From: Rhodococcus sp. OK519
GTDB lineage: Bacteria > Actinomycetota > Actinomycetes > Mycobacteriales > Mycobacteriaceae
DNA length: 64,000 nt
Direction of reading: 5' to 3'
NCBI RefSeq assembly: GCF_003051005.1
Contig: NZ_QAOW01000001.1
Location: forward strand, 1,426,001-1,490,000
The position numbers were made by a program, and so were the translations under genes. A model generated the notes under the pieces. The model made no database searches. It was not told the DNA's origin and saw only the letters and a list, made by a program, of their open reading frames with translations. This document shows positions 1 to 12,500 of this stretch, piece by piece; position 1 is the stretch's first letter, and each line of letters begins with the position of its first letter.

Positions 1-116
1 TCAACACGCGGCACATGCAGCTGGCGTGGACCACGCTCGCGACCCTGATCATCACCGACTTCTACATCATGCTGGTCGCGAGCGGCACCGTCTCCGACCT
101 GCGGTTGATCAACTGA
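1..116 (+). CDS. Succinate dehydrogenase (Sdh1 type) membrane anchor subunit, C-terminal end only
   Basis: Only the last 37 codons are inside the window, read from base 3 to the TGA at 114-116. They contain a hydrophobic stretch (TTLATLIITDFYIMLVAS) that looks like the final transmembrane helix. The gene lies directly upstream of the flavoprotein and iron-sulfur subunits, which is the order of the mycobacterial sdh1 operon (Rv0249c-Rv0248c-Rv0247c, from memory). The protein would anchor the dehydrogenase in the cytoplasmic membrane and pass electrons to menaquinone. The assignment rests mostly on position, because the fragment is short. Confidence 0.6.
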   Translation, partial: NTRHMQLAWTTLATLIITDFYIMLVASGTVSDLRLIN

Positions 117-182
117 GTTCCAGCGATTCCGACGTCAGCGCCGGATGTACAGAGGACGGATGCACCGAGAGGGGGAGTGCGC

Positions 183-2114
183 ATGGCCGAGGTCGAGCGA
201 CACAGATACGACGTGGTGGTGATCGGTGCCGGCGGCGCCGGTCTGCGCGCGGTCATCGAGGCCCGTGAACGCGGACTCTCGGTCGCGGTGGTGTGCAAGT
301 CGCTGTTCGGCAAGGCCCATACCGTGATGGCGGAGGGCGGCTGCGCGGCGGCGATGGGCAACGCCAACTCGAAGGACAGCTGGCAGGTCCATTTCCGCGA
401 CACGATGCGCGGCGGCAAGTTCCTCAACAACTGGCGGATGGCGGAACTCCACGCGCGCGAGGCGCCCGATCGGGTGTGGGAACTCGAGACGTACGGCGCG
501 CTGTTCGACCGCACCGAGGACGGCCGCATCAGCCAGCGCAATTTCGGTGGGCACACCTACCCCCGCCTGGCGCACGTCGGCGACCGCACCGGGCTCGAGT
601 TGATCCGCACGATGCAGCAGAAGATCGTCTCGCTGCAGCAGGAGGACTTCGCCGAGACCGGTGACTACGAGGCCCGGGTCAAGGTGTTCGCCGAGTGCAC
701 CATCACCGAATTGCTCAAGGACGGCGACCAGATCGCGGGCGCATTCGGGTACTGGCGGGAGTCGGGCCGTTTCGTGCTGTTCGAGACGCCGGCCGTGGTG
801 ATGGCGACGGGCGGCATCGGCAAGTCGTTCAAGGTCACCTCGAACTCGTGGGAGTACACCGGTGACGGACACGCGCTCGCGCTGCGGGCCGGCGCGAACC
901 TGATCAACATGGAGTTCGTGCAGTTCCATCCGACGGGGATGGTGTGGCCGCCGAGTGTGAAGGGCATCCTCGTCACCGAGGGTGTCCGCGGCGACGGCGG
1001 GGTCCTCAAGAACTCCGACGGCGAGCGCTTCATGTTCTCCTACATCCCGGCGGTGTTCAAAGGCCAGTACGCGGAGACCGCAGGTGAGGCCGACAAGTGG
1101 TACGAGGACCCCGACAACAACCGCAGAACCCCCGACCTGTTGCCGCGCGACGAGGTGGCCCGCGCCATCAACTCGGAGGTCAAGGCCGGCCGCTCCACTC
1201 CGCACGGCGGCGTCTACCTCGACATCGCGTCGCGCATGCCCGCCGACGAGATCGTGCGGCGCCTGCCGTCGATGCATCACCAGTTCAAGGAACTCGCCGA
1301 CGTCGACATCACCAAGGAACAGATGGAAGTCGGCCCCACCTGTCACTACGTGATGGGCGGAATCGAGGTGGATCCCGACACGGGGTCGTCCACCGTGGCG
1401 GGGCTTTTCGCTGCCGGTGAGTGTTCGGGCGGCATGCACGGTTCGAATCGTCTCGGCGGCAATTCGCTGTCGGACCTGCTGGTGTTCGGACGGCGGGCCG
1501 GTCTCGGTGCGTCCGACTACGTGCAGTCTCTCGACACGCGCCCGGTGGTGGCGGAGTCCGATGTCGCGACCGCGGCGCGGGCCGCGCTGGTGCCCTTCGA
1601 TCCGCCGTCCGAGGGCGCGGGCGAGAACCCGTACACGCTGCACACCGAACTGCAGCAGACGATGAACGACCTGGTGGGAATCATCCGCACCGAGTCGGAG
1701 ATCGAGCAGGCCATCGCCAGGCTCGACGACGTCCGGTCGCGCCTGCCCGGGGTGACCGTCGAGGGGCACCGGCAGTTCAATCCCGGATGGCACCTCGCGC
1801 TGGACCTGCGGAACATGGTGCTGGTCAGCGAATGTGTCGCACGGGCGGCGCTGATGCGGACAGAGAGTCGCGGCGGCCACACCCGTGACGACTTCCCGTC
1901 AATGGATCCGCGGTGGCGGTCGACGCTGCTGGTGTGCAGCACGGTGGCGGGGGATCCGGCGGCGGAGGACGGCGCGACCGTGCCCGACGTCCTCGTCACC
2001 CGCGAGGAGCAGGTCCCGATGCGTCCGGACCTGTTGGCGCTGTTCGATTTCGACGAACTCGGCAAGTACTACACCGACACCGAAATCGACGCTCATCCGG
2101 GAAGGGAGACCTGA
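183..2114 (+). CDS. sdhA: Succinate dehydrogenase flavoprotein subunit (Sdh1 type)
   Basis: This 643-residue protein oxidises succinate to fumarate with FAD in the TCA cycle and respiratory chain. A Rossmann dinucleotide-binding motif GAGGAG is at residues 15-20. His46 in the motif AHTVMAEGG is the expected site of covalent FAD attachment. The catalytic FHPTG motif lies near residue 245 and the segment TEGVRGDGG follows it. Length and opening residues match the mycobacterial Sdh1 flavoprotein (about 646 residues). I chose the ATG at 183, which follows GGGGGAG at a good distance; a GTG two codons upstream at 177 is also possible. The iron-sulfur subunit starts one base after the stop, so the two are co-translated. 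Confidence 0.93.
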   Translation: MAEVERHRYDVVVIGAGGAGLRAVIEARERGLSVAVVCKSLFGKAHTVMAEGGCAAAMGNANSKDSWQVHFRDTMRGGKFLNNWRMAELHAREAPDRVWELETYGALFDRTEDGRISQRNFGGHTYPRLAHVGDRTGLELIRTMQQKIVSLQQEDFAETGDYEARVKVFAECTITELLKDGDQIAGAFGYWRESGRFVLFETPAVVMATGGIGKSFKVTSNSWEYTGDGHALALRAGANLINMEFVQFHPTGMVWPPSVKGILVTEGVRGDGGVLKNSDGERFMFSYIPAVFKGQYAETAGEADKWYEDPDNNRRTPDLLPRDEVARAINSEVKAGRSTPHGGVYLDIASRMPADEIVRRLPSMHHQFKELADVDITKEQMEVGPTCHYVMGGIEVDPDTGSSTVAGLFAAGECSGGMHGSNRLGGNSLSDLLVFGRRAGLGASDYVQSLDTRPVVAESDVATAARAALVPFDPPSEGAGENPYTLHTELQQTMNDLVGIIRTESEIEQAIARLDDVRSRLPGVTVEGHRQFNPGWHLALDLRNMVLVSECVARAALMRTESRGGHTRDDFPSMDPRWRSTLLVCSTVAGDPAAEDGATVPDVLVTREEQVPMRPDLLALFDFDELGKYYTDTEIDAHPGRET

Positions 2115-2115
2115 G

Positions 2116-2868
2116 GTGGGATACGACGCGAAGTTCCGGGTCTGGCGCGGCGACGCGGCGGGCGGCGACCTGCGGGACTACACCGTCGAGGTCAACGAGG
2201 GGGAGGTCGTCCTCGACATCATCCATCGGATCCAGGCGACGCAATCGGCCGACCTGGCGGTCCGGTGGAACTGCAAGGCGGGCAAGTGTGGATCGTGTTC
2301 CGCGGAGATCAACGGCCGGCCCCGGCTGATGTGCATGACGCGGATGTCGACATTCACCGAGGACGAGATCGTGACCGTCACGCCCATGCGGACCTTTCCG
2401 GTGATCCGTGACCTCGTGACCGACGTGTCGTTCAACTACACGAAGGCCCGCGAGATCCCGTCGTTCACGCCGCCGCCCGGACTGGCGCCGGGGGAGTACC
2501 GGATGAAGCAGGTCGACGTGGAGCGCTCGCAGGAGTTCCGCAAGTGCATCGAGTGCTTCCTCTGCCAGAACACCTGCCACGTGGTGCGCGACCACGAGGA
2601 GAACAAGGAAGCCTTCGCGGGTCCGCGCTACCTGATGCGTGTCGCCGAGTTGGAGATGCATCCGCTCGACGTCGCGGATCGCCGCGATGCCGTGCAGGAG
2701 GAGTTGGGTCTGGGCCTGTGCAACATCACCAAGTGCTGCACGGACGTGTGCCCGGAGGACATCCACATTACGGACAACGCGCTGATTCCGATGAAGGAAC
2801 GGGTCGCCGACAAGCGTTACGACCCGGTGGTGTGGTTGGGCAACAAGCTTTTCCGTCGAGGTCGATAG
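2116..2868 (+). CDS. sdhB: Succinate dehydrogenase iron-sulfur subunit (Sdh1 type)
   Basis: The 250-residue protein carries electrons from the flavoprotein to the membrane anchor. The N-terminal half is a 2Fe-2S ferredoxin domain with CKAGKCGSC followed by a fourth cysteine in MCM. The C-terminal half has two cysteine clusters, CIECFLCQNTC and CNITKCCTDVC, that hold the 4Fe-4S and 3Fe-4S centres. The start is the GTG at 2116, overlapping the ribosome-binding region formed by the end of sdhA (GGGAG before the stop). It is the last gene of the sdh operon here; a short hairpin follows the stop codon. Confidence 0.93.
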   Translation: MGYDAKFRVWRGDAAGGDLRDYTVEVNEGEVVLDIIHRIQATQSADLAVRWNCKAGKCGSCSAEINGRPRLMCMTRMSTFTEDEIVTVTPMRTFPVIRDLVTDVSFNYTKAREIPSFTPPPGLAPGEYRMKQVDVERSQEFRKCIECFLCQNTCHVVRDHEENKEAFAGPRYLMRVAELEMHPLDVADRRDAVQEELGLGLCNITKCCTDVCPEDIHITDNALIPMKERVADKRYDPVVWLGNKLFRRGR

Positions 2869-2885
2869 CGCCCGGGGGACGGGCG
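2869..2885 (+). terminator. Short hairpin right after sdhB, possible terminator
   Basis: CGCCCG at 2869-2874 pairs perfectly with CGGGCG at 2880-2885 around a GGGGA loop, beginning at the base after the sdhB stop. There is no clear T-run behind it, only TTCTG, so it may be a weak terminator or an RNA 3'-end stabiliser. Confidence 0.4.
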
Positions 2886-2987
2886 TTCTGCGGTGGCGGT
2901 CAGGCGTGTTGATTCGGTCGCGTGCTTCGGGCGGTGATAATTTCGAATCCCGTAGTTTCGTTCCTCTAAGGAAGTATCGCGCTCCCG

Positions 2988-3329
2988 ATGTCTGTCCTCA
3001 CCGACCGCCCCACGCCCGACCCCGATTTCGAACCCGAGCCCGCCGCGGAGCGGCCGCCGATTCTCGAAGCGGTGACCGCCTACCTGCGACGCTCGGGCGG
3101 AGACGCGTCGATAGCGCTCGGGGCGCTGTCCGTTATCACCTTCTGGACGTTCGGTTTGGGAATCGTCCTCGGCGCGGGGGCGATCGTGTCAGGAGTCGTC
3201 GCTGCGCGTGCTCGCACGCCTGACGACGCCGAACCCCGGTCTCTCGAGCCATTGTTCGGAATCCTCAGTGGCGCTCTCGGAGTCGCGGCGGGGTTGACGT
3301 TCCTGGCGGTCGCCGGCCCACAGTGGTGA
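2988..3329 (+). CDS. Small membrane protein, DUF4190-like
   Basis: This 113-residue protein has an acidic, proline-rich N-terminus (about 45 residues) and two hydrophobic segments, roughly residues 48-72 and 87-110. A glycine-rich first helix, a short charged linker and a second helix are reminiscent of DUF4190 proteins, but I cannot confirm the family. The ATG at 2988 is the only convincing start. It stands alone between the sdh operon and the giant synthetase, on the same strand, with about 120 bases before it and 250 after it. No function can be inferred. Confidence 0.65.
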   Translation: MSVLTDRPTPDPDFEPEPAAERPPILEAVTAYLRRSGGDASIALGALSVITFWTFGLGIVLGAGAIVSGVVAARARTPDDAEPRSLEPLFGILSGALGVAAGLTFLAVAGPQW

Positions 3330-3580
3330 GAGGCGACACGTCGGGTCACGGTTGACCTGTCGCGTCCGCGCGGCCGACGCGAAATCGTCACTCGCGTGCC
3401 CACGGAGGTCCGCCGTATCGTGAGTGCAATGACGAATATCGACGCAATTCCCGCGTCGGCGAGCGTTCTCAGCGCTCCCCGCGTGGATGGTCGGCACACG
3501 AGGCCCTGATCGAGGAGTGCCGTCGGGCCTCAGGCCCGAGGATCGGACCGACAGGTTCGTGAAAAGGTGCGGTTCTGCTG

Positions 3581-6500
3581 ATGGAGCTTCCGTTTCGAGT
3601 CGATGCGACGCCCGGCGTGACGGACGTCGATGATCGCCTGCCGGGAGCGTTCGACCCGGCGCAGGTCATGCCGCTCACGCCGGCGCAGACAGGCCAGTGG
3701 CTGGCCCAGGAACTCGATCCCTCGGTGCCGATGTCCGTCGCTCAATTCATCGACATCCGAGGGCGCCTCGATGTCGACATTCTTTCGCGGGTCGCCTCCG
3801 AGGCGGCCCGCGAATTCGGTTCGGGCCGGATTCGTCTCGTTCTTCTCGATTCGACGCCGCACCAGATCGTCGATCCCGCGGTCGAGACCGGGACTCGCCT
3901 GATCGATTTGCGTGGCGACCCGAACCCGGCCGCCGCGGCGCACGAGTGGATGCGCCACGACGTCGAGGCGCCCCTCGATCTCCTCCGGGACCGGCTTGCC
4001 GTGTCGGCGCTGCTGCAGATCGCCGACGAACACTACTTCTGGTACACCCGCAGCCACCACATCGTGCTCGACGGCGTCGGTGCCGCGACGCTCATGTACC
4101 GCGCCGCCGATCTCTACAACGCCGCGACCTCGGGGACACCGCCACCGCCTGCAACCGCCGACGACCTGCCGAAGGTGCATGCGGCGGAGGCGAAATACGT
4201 CGGTTCGTCCCGTTGGGAGGGCGACCGCAGGTACTGGCTCGAACGAACGTCGGGTATGCCCGAACGATGCAGTCTGTCGCCGCGATCGGCCGCAGCTGTC
4301 GCGTCCAGCCGGGACGTCGGGGCAGTCCTCGACGACGACGTCTGCGCCGCGCTGGCCGACGCCCGATCCCGCTACGGGGTGAGTACCGCCGTCCTGGTGG
4401 CCGCGGCGATCGCCGCCTACACCGCGCGGCACACCGGCGGCCGGGACATCATGCTCAGTCTGCCGGTCTCCTCTCGGACCACCGCCGTGCTCCGGCGCTC
4501 GGGGGGCACCCTCGCGAATGTCGTTCCGCTGCGCTTCGACGTCGCGACCACGACCACGGTCGGAGAACTGATCGCCGATGCCGGGCGGGAACTGTCGGGG
4601 GCGCTGCGGCATCAGCGATATCGGCACGAGGATCTGCGCCGGGATCGAGGGGAACGCGGCCGCGGCCGCGGCTTCGCGGGGCCGCTGCTCAATCTCATGC
4701 TCTTCCCGACGGAGTTGCGCCTCGGTGACACGGCGACATCCCTCGAGGTGCTCTCCTCCGGTCCGATCGAGGATCTGCTCGTCAACGTCTATCAGCACGG
4801 CGCGAACGGACCCGTCCGGCTCGACTTCAAGGCGAATCCGCGGTTGTACGACGATGCAATCTTGCGCCGGCACTACGGGCGGTTCGGCAGGCTCCTGCGC
4901 GGGCTGCTGGATGCCGACCCCGGAATGTCGGTCGGAGAGTTGCCGGTCGTCGACGAGCAGGAGGCTGCCCGTGCCCTGGCGGCTCCGCACGCGCCCGCCA
5001 GCCACGACGGCGCCCCGATTCCCGAGTCGGTCGTTCGTTGGGCTGAGGAGAATGCCGACCGCGTCGCGGTCGTGTCCGACGGACACTCGCTCACTTACCG
5101 GGAGCTGACGTCCCGCGCGAATCGTCTTGCACGACAATTGCTCGCGCTCGGAGTGGGGCCCGAGGAGCCCGTCGGGGTCATTCTGGACCGCGACGCCGAC
5201 CTGATCGTCGCGCTGCTCGCGGTCCTGCTCGCCGGCGGCGCATACGTTCCGATCGAGTCCGGCACGCCGCGGGCGCGGCGCGACTACGTGCTGGCCGACG
5301 CACACGTGCGTTGCGTGCTGACCACCTCCGAGGTCGCCGACGACCTGAGCCGACAGGGGATCGCCTTCGTCGTCCTCGACGATCCGGTCACCCGGGGCCG
5401 GCTCGCAACCCTGCCGGACGGCCCGATCACCGTCGCCGAGCGTCCCGGACCGCTGCGACCCGCCAACGCCGCGTACACGATCTACACGTCGGGTTCGACG
5501 GGGCGTCCGAAGGGCGTGCGGGTGAGTCATCGCAGCGCCGCCGATTTGCTCGCCAACGCCGCCGCCGCGTTCGCGATCGACGACTCGGACGTGTGGACGA
5601 TGTTCCACTCGTACGCCTTCGACTTCTCGGTGTGGGAGATCTGGGGTGCGTTGACCACCGGCGGCGCCCTCGTCGTGGTGGATCAGGACACCGTCCGCGC
5701 ACCGGAGGCCTTCGTCGAACTGCTCCGCCGCGAGCACGTCACCGTCCTCAACCAGACACCCGCCGCGTTCTTCCAGCTGGCGGAGGCCGAGCGTGCCACA
5801 GAGTCGGACCTACCGGACCTGCGGCGGGTGTTCGTCGGCGGTGACGGGTACGACCAGCGCCGGATGTGCGACTGGCTGGAACGGCACGACGCACCGGCGT
5901 CGCTGGTGAGCGTCTACGGCATCACGGAGACGACGGTCTTCCTCAGCCAGTGTCCGATGACGCCCGAACTCGCGGCGTCCGGTGAGGGCAACGTCATCGG
6001 ACGCGGGCTGCCCGGGGTGCGGCTGTACCTGCTGGACCGGTGGCTCCACCCGGTGCCGGTCGGTGTCGTCGGCGAGCTCTACGCCGGCGGCACACAGGTG
6101 GCCCGCGGGTACGTCGGACGCGCCGGGCTCACGGCCGAGCGAATCGTCGTCGACCCGTTCGCGCGTGACGGCACCCGGATGTACCGGTCCGGTGATCTCG
6201 CGCGCTGGGACGAGCAGGGGCGACTGGTGTTCGTGGGGCGCGGCGACTTCCAGGTGCAGGTACGCGGGTTCCGGGTCGAACCAGGTGAGATCGAGGCCGC
6301 GCTCGTGGACTGCCCGGGCGTCGCGCACGCGGTGGTCGTGCCGGTGCGCGACGGCGACGAACCGGTCCGGTTGGCGGGCTACGTGGTGCCGGAGGCCGGT
6401 GTGGTCGTCGGCGCCGCAGAGGTTCGCGAGCACCTGCGGGGGCGCCTCGCGTCGTACATGCTCCCGGCGGCCGTCACGATTCTCGAGCGGCTGCCCCTGA

Positions 6501-9500
6501 CCGTGAACGGCAAGGTGGACCGGAAGGCGTTGCCGGCGCCCGATTTCGGGGCCGGATCCGGTCACGGTCGAGCACCGAACGGGGTTGCCGAGGAGACCCT
6601 CGCCGGCCTGTTCTGTCAGGTTCTCGGGGTCGACACGGTCGATGCCGAGGACTCGTTCTTCGCGCTCGGCGGCGATTCGATCATGGCGATTCAGCTGGTC
6701 TCGCGAGCACGTGAGGCGGGGCTGACACTGACCCCGCACGACGTGTTCGAGCAACTGTCCGTAGCCGGACTCGCGGCGGTGGCGAAGGTCGTCGAGCGCC
6801 CCGGCGCAGCACCGGAGGCGGAGTCCGGCGGCGTCGGGCGGGTGGAGGCGACACCGATCGTCCGCTGGCTCCTCGAACGCGGCGGACCGTGGCAGCGTCT
6901 GTCCCAATCGGTCTGTGTCGCCCTGCCGCCGGGCGTGCGGGACAGCGATCTCCTCGCGGCAGTGCAAGCACTGCTCGACCGGCACGACATGCTCCGGGCC
7001 CGGTTCGCCGACGGCGTGTTCGACGTCCCGACCCCGGGGGCGGTCACTGCCGACGACGTCGTGCGCAGGTTGCGGGTCCCGGAGGGCGATGTCGCGGCAC
7101 TGGCACGTGCGCGGGACGCCGCGACCAATTCTCTTGATCCGGGCGCAGGAAGGATGCTCGCGGTCGCCTGGTGCGATGCAGGCCCCGGACGCCCCGGGCG
7201 GCTCGTGCTCGTCGTTCATCACCTCGTGGTCGACGGGGTGTCGTGGCGAATCCTGTTGCCGGACCTGGCGACTTCGTGGCAGCAGGCGACGGTTGGACAG
7301 GTGCCGCTGCTGCCCACCGTCGGCACCTCGATGCGGAGGTGGTCCGCGGCGCTCGTCGAACGCGCGGGAGGCGACCACGCCGCCGAGATCGCCTACTGGC
7401 GGAATGTGCTCGTCGGTGCCGATCCGCCGCTCGGCACCCGACCCCTGGACCCCGGCCTCGACGTCGCGTCGACGGTCGAGACCGTGCTCGTCGACCTTCC
7501 GGGCGCGGTCACCGAGGCGCTCTCGACCGTGGTCCCGGAGTCGGTGCACGGCACCGTCAACGATGCGATGATCGCCGGGGTCGCTCTGGCCACGGCCCGC
7601 TGGCGGGGCACGTCCGACGTCCTCGTCGGCGTCGAGGCACACGGCCGCGAGGACGACGTGCTCCCGGGTGCGGATCTGTCGCGGACCGTCGGATGGTTCA
7701 CGACGGTCCATCCCGTCCGGGTGGACCTGTCGGGCATCGACCTCGACGCGGTGTTCGCGGCAGCGCCCGAGGCGATCCGGGCCCTCGCGACCGTCAAGGA
7801 GCAACTTCGCACCGCACCCGACCACGGCCTGGGCTACGGCGTGCTGCGGTATCTCGCCGACCGACCGGACGGCGCGGGCGCGCTGTCGGGTCTGCGTGAG
7901 CCGCAGATCAGCGTCAACTATCTGGGCCGGATCGCGACCGCACCCCACGGCGACGGGGCCGCGGCGTGGTTGCCCGTCGACGACCTCGGCGACCTGGGCG
8001 CCGGGGTGGACCCCGGCGCGCCCGCCGGCGAGGCCCTCGACATCAACCTCATCACCGTCGACACCGCGTCCGGTCCGGTGCTGCGGGCGAGTTTCGCGTA
8101 TCCGGCGGGCGTGCTCGACAGGGCTCGGGTGACCGAACTCGCGGATCGCTGGCAGGCCGCCTGCGGGGCGCTGGCGGAAGCAGGATCCCGTCCCGGAGTG
8201 GGTGGCCTGACCCCGTCGGATCTGACGGCCGACGGAATCGACCAGTCGACAATCGTCCGTCTCGAACAGGAGCACCCCGGGCTGGCCGACGTGTGGCCGC
8301 TGTCCCCGCTGCAGGCAGGACTGCTGTTCCAGACCCAGTTGGCCGGCGACGACCACGACCCGTACCTCGTCCAACTCGAATTCGACCTGCGCGGGCGGGT
8401 CGACGCCGATCGCCTGCGCCGGTCGGTGCAGGCCCTGCTCGACCGGCACGAGATCCTGCGGGTCTCGTTCACCGCCGGCCCCGACGGTGATCCGGTGCAA
8501 CTGGTGCCGGATCGAGTCGAACTTCCTTGGGCGCAAGCCGATCTCGACGAACCGCTCGAGGTCGAGCGAGTGCTTGTGAACGATCGGGCCCGGCAGTTCG
8601 ACATGAGCGCGGCGCCACTGCTGCGTGGGCTGTTGATACGTACGGGATCCGATCGGCACCGACTGGTCCTGACGTATCACCACATCCTGCTCGACGGATG
8701 GTCCGTACCACTGCTGGTCCGTGAACTGCTCGCGCTGTATGCCTCGAACGAGTCTGCGGGGCTACCGGCGGCGCCGTCGTTCCGGAACTATCTGACGTGG
8801 CTCGGCACCGTCGACACGTCCGCGTCCACATCGCGGTGGGCGGAGGTTCTCGCCGGCGTCGACGAGCCCACACTGCTCGGCCCGTCCGCGCGCGGACGGC
8901 AACTACCGACTGTCCCGCTGGGCGAGCGACTCCGACTCGGTGCGGAGGAGACCGCCCGACTCGACGCTGCCGCCCGCGCGCGCGGTGTCACCCTCAGCAC
9001 GATCGTGCGGGCGGCGTGGGGAATCGTACTGGGCGCGTGGACAAGACGCGACGACGTCGTGTTCGGCGCGATCGTCTCCGGCAGGCCCCCACAGATCGAC
9101 GGCATCGAGTCGATGGTCGGCCTCTTCATCAACACGATTCCGGTGCGGGTGCGACTGAGGCCTGGGGAGACCCTCGGGGCGCTGCTCGACCGGTGCCAGG
9201 CCGAGCAGACCGCCCTGCTCGACCACGAGCACGTCGGACTGGCCGACATCGAGCGCGCGACCGGTGCGGCGGTTCTCTTCGACACCATCACGGTGTTCGA
9301 GTCCTATCCCGTCGACCGCGGGGGTCTGACCGCGGACACCGACATCGCGGGCGTGCGGGTCGGCGACGTCACCGTGCGCGACGCGACGCACTACCCGTTC
9401 GCCCTGGCCGCGACGGTGAACGACGGACTCGAGGTTCGAATCGACTATGCCCCCGGCCTGTTCGAGCGCGCCGACGTCGAGGCTGTGTCCGAGCGACTGG

Positions 9501-12500
9501 GCCGCGTGCTGCGGACGATCGCCGCCGACGTCGACATCACGCTGGCAGAACTGCAGTTGCTCTCCGACGAGGAGTACCGGCTTCTCACCCCCGTCCACGG
9601 ACGACCGGGACCGCCCCGGAGGACGCTCGCACGCATCCTCACCGATGCCGCGACGGTCGACCCCGCCGCACCCGCGCTGACCTGTGGCGACCGGACCATC
9701 ACCTACCGCGACCTCGATGCGGTGTCGAACCGGATGGCGCGGTGGCTGATCGCGGACGGCGTGGGCCCCGAGAGCGTGGTGGCGCTCGGGCTCACCCGCT
9801 CGGTCGAGTTCGTGCAGGCCGTGTGGGCGGTCGCGAAGACCGGCGCCGCGTTCGTGCCGGTCGATCCGACGTATCCCGCGGATCGGATTTCGCACATGCT
9901 CGGCGACTCGGGCGCCCTCGCGGGCCTGACGGTGCGCGCGCACCGTGCGATGCTGTCGGACGAGGTGCCCTGGCGGGAGCTGGACGCCGACGACTACCGG
10001 TCCGGGCTCGCCCGTTTCGCGGACCATCCGGTGACCGACGCCGACCGCACCGCGACGGTCCGGATCGACAACGCCGCCTATCTGATTTACACGTCGGGAT
10101 CGACGGGTACCCCGAAGGGCGTCGTGCTCACCCACCGCGGGCTCGGGAACCTGGTAGCGCAGGAACGGGAAAGCCTCACCGTCACCGCCGATTCGAGGGT
10201 GTCGCAGTTCACGTCGCCGAGCTTCGACGCCTCGGTGTTCGAACTGCTGATGGCCTTCGGATCGGGCGCACACCTGATGATCGCGCCGCCGGACGTGCTC
10301 GGCGGGCCGGACCTGGCCCGGCAACTCGCCGGTGACCGCGACACCCACGCGTTCTTCACCCCGAGCGTTCTCGACTCGTTCGAGCCGGACGGACTCGACG
10401 CACTGCAATCGCTCGCGCTCGCGGGGGAGCGGTGCCCACCCGAACTCGTGGGGCGATGGGCGACCGAGCGGCACCTGTTCAACGCGTACGGGCCCACCGA
10501 GGGCACCATCATGTCGAACATCGCCGGTCCGCTGGCACCCGACGAGCCGGTCACGATCGGTGGTCCGACACTCGGTTTCGTCGAGTTGGTGCTCGATGCG
10601 CGACTGCAGCCCGTCCCGATCGGCATCCCCGGTGAGCTGTATCTCGGCGGCCCCGCCATCGCCCGCGGCTACCACCGTCGACCGTCCCTCACCGCCGAAC
10701 GCTTCGTCGCGAGCCCGTTCGTCTCGGACACCGAGCACCCCACCGAGGAGGACGAGGGCACGATGCCCGGCGACCGCCTCTACCGCACCGGCGACATCGT
10801 GCGATGGAAGCAGACCGAGGCGGGCCTCGTTCTCGAGTATCTGGGGCGCAGCGACTTCCAGGTCAAGGTCCGCGGGTTCCGGATCGAGCTGGGGGAGATC
10901 GACGCCGCCCTCGCCGAGCATCCCGGAGTCGAGTTCGCGGCAACTCTCGGCCGGACCGCCCCGTCCGGGGAGTCCGTGTTGGTGTCGTACGTGCGGTCGG
11001 GCGACGACCCGGCCGTCGATGCCGCCGAGCTGACCCGACACCTGGCGGCCCGTCTGCCCGCGCACATGGTGCCTGCACTGATCGTGTCGATCGACGACGT
11101 GCCGCTCACCCCCGCCGGCAAGCTCGACCAGAAGGCTCTGCCGCAGCCCCATTTTCCGAGCCGGGCGGACACCACCGTGCCGTCGGCACCTACACCGGTC
11201 GAGGAAATCGTCGCCGAGCACCTGCGTGTGGTTCTGGGGATCGACCGGATCGGTCTCGACGACAGCTTCTTCGACCTCGGCGGCAACTCTCTCATGGCCA
11301 CCCGGGTGATCCGGCGTCTCGACGCCGCGCTCGACGCGGACCTCGACGTGCGCGCCCTGTTCGAGGCGCCGACGGTGCGCGGACTCGCCGCGCTGGCGCA
11401 GCGGACTGCCGGCGACGCCCACAGGCCGGTGCTGCGCGCCTATCCGTGGCCGCAGGTGCTTCCGCTGTCGTCGGCGCAGTTGCGGATGTGGTCGATCAAT
11501 CAACTCGATCCCGAGTCGCCTGCCTACAACATCGTGATGGCGGTACGACTGCACGGCGACCTCGACGTCGAAGCCCTCCTCGCGGCCGTCGGTGACGTCG
11601 TGGAACGGCACGCGAGCCTGCGCACCACCTACCCAGTGGTGGACGGCACGCCCGCGCAGAAGATCGTCGATGCCGCCGAGTTGGCGGCCCCGGCAGTGCT
11701 GTCGGTCGTGGACGACGAGGAACTGACACACCTGCTGGAGTTCGCATCCGGGGGTTTCGATGTCAGCCGGGAGGTGCCGCTGCGTGCCGAATTGCTCCGG
11801 GTCTCCGCCACCGAACACGTCCTCGTGGTGGTGGCCCACCACATCAGCGCCGACGGGTTCTCGATGACGGCGTTGGGTCGGGACGTGCTGCGCGCCTACG
11901 AGTCCCGACGCGAAGGGGTCGCGCCGCCCTGGGAGCCTCCCGAGGTGACCTACGTCGACTTCGCGCTGTGGCAGCGGGACCTGCTCGGTTCGCCCGACGA
12001 TCCCGGATCGTTGTACAGCCGCCAACTCGACTACTGGCGTCGCATCCTCGACGGCGTACCGGATTTCCTGCCGCTGCCCACGGACCGGCCCAGGCCGGCC
12101 AGGCAGTCGCTGCGTGGCGCCACCGTCGGCTTCGTCATCGACGGTGACCAGCGCGCTGCGCTCGCCGACCTCGCGCACCGCGGCAACGCCACGATGTTCA
12201 TGGTCGCCCACGCCGCCCTCGCGGTTCTCGTGGCACGGATGGCGAGTACCGACGACGCCGTGATCGGCACTCCGGTGTCCGGGCGCGGGGAGGCCGCGCT
12301 CGACGACGTCGTCGGGATGTTCGTCGGAACCCTGGTGCTGCGCACCCCGATGGACCTCGGGGACGGATTCGCCGACGTCCTCCACCGGGTCCGGGACACG
12401 GATCTGGGTGCCTTCGCGCACACCGATCTGCCGTTCGAACGCCTGGTGGACGAGTTGGCTCCGGTGCGGTCGACGTCGTACGCGCCGCTGTTCCAGGTCC

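Noticed and set aside
135-1880. 581-codon minus-strand frame opposite sdhA
   Set aside because: The plus strand carries all flavoprotein motifs; the minus frame is compositional shadow.
1440-2955. TTCGAATC-like sequences that recall a tRNA T-loop
   Set aside because: One copy lies inside sdhA and the other has no matching acceptor, D or anticodon arms around it.
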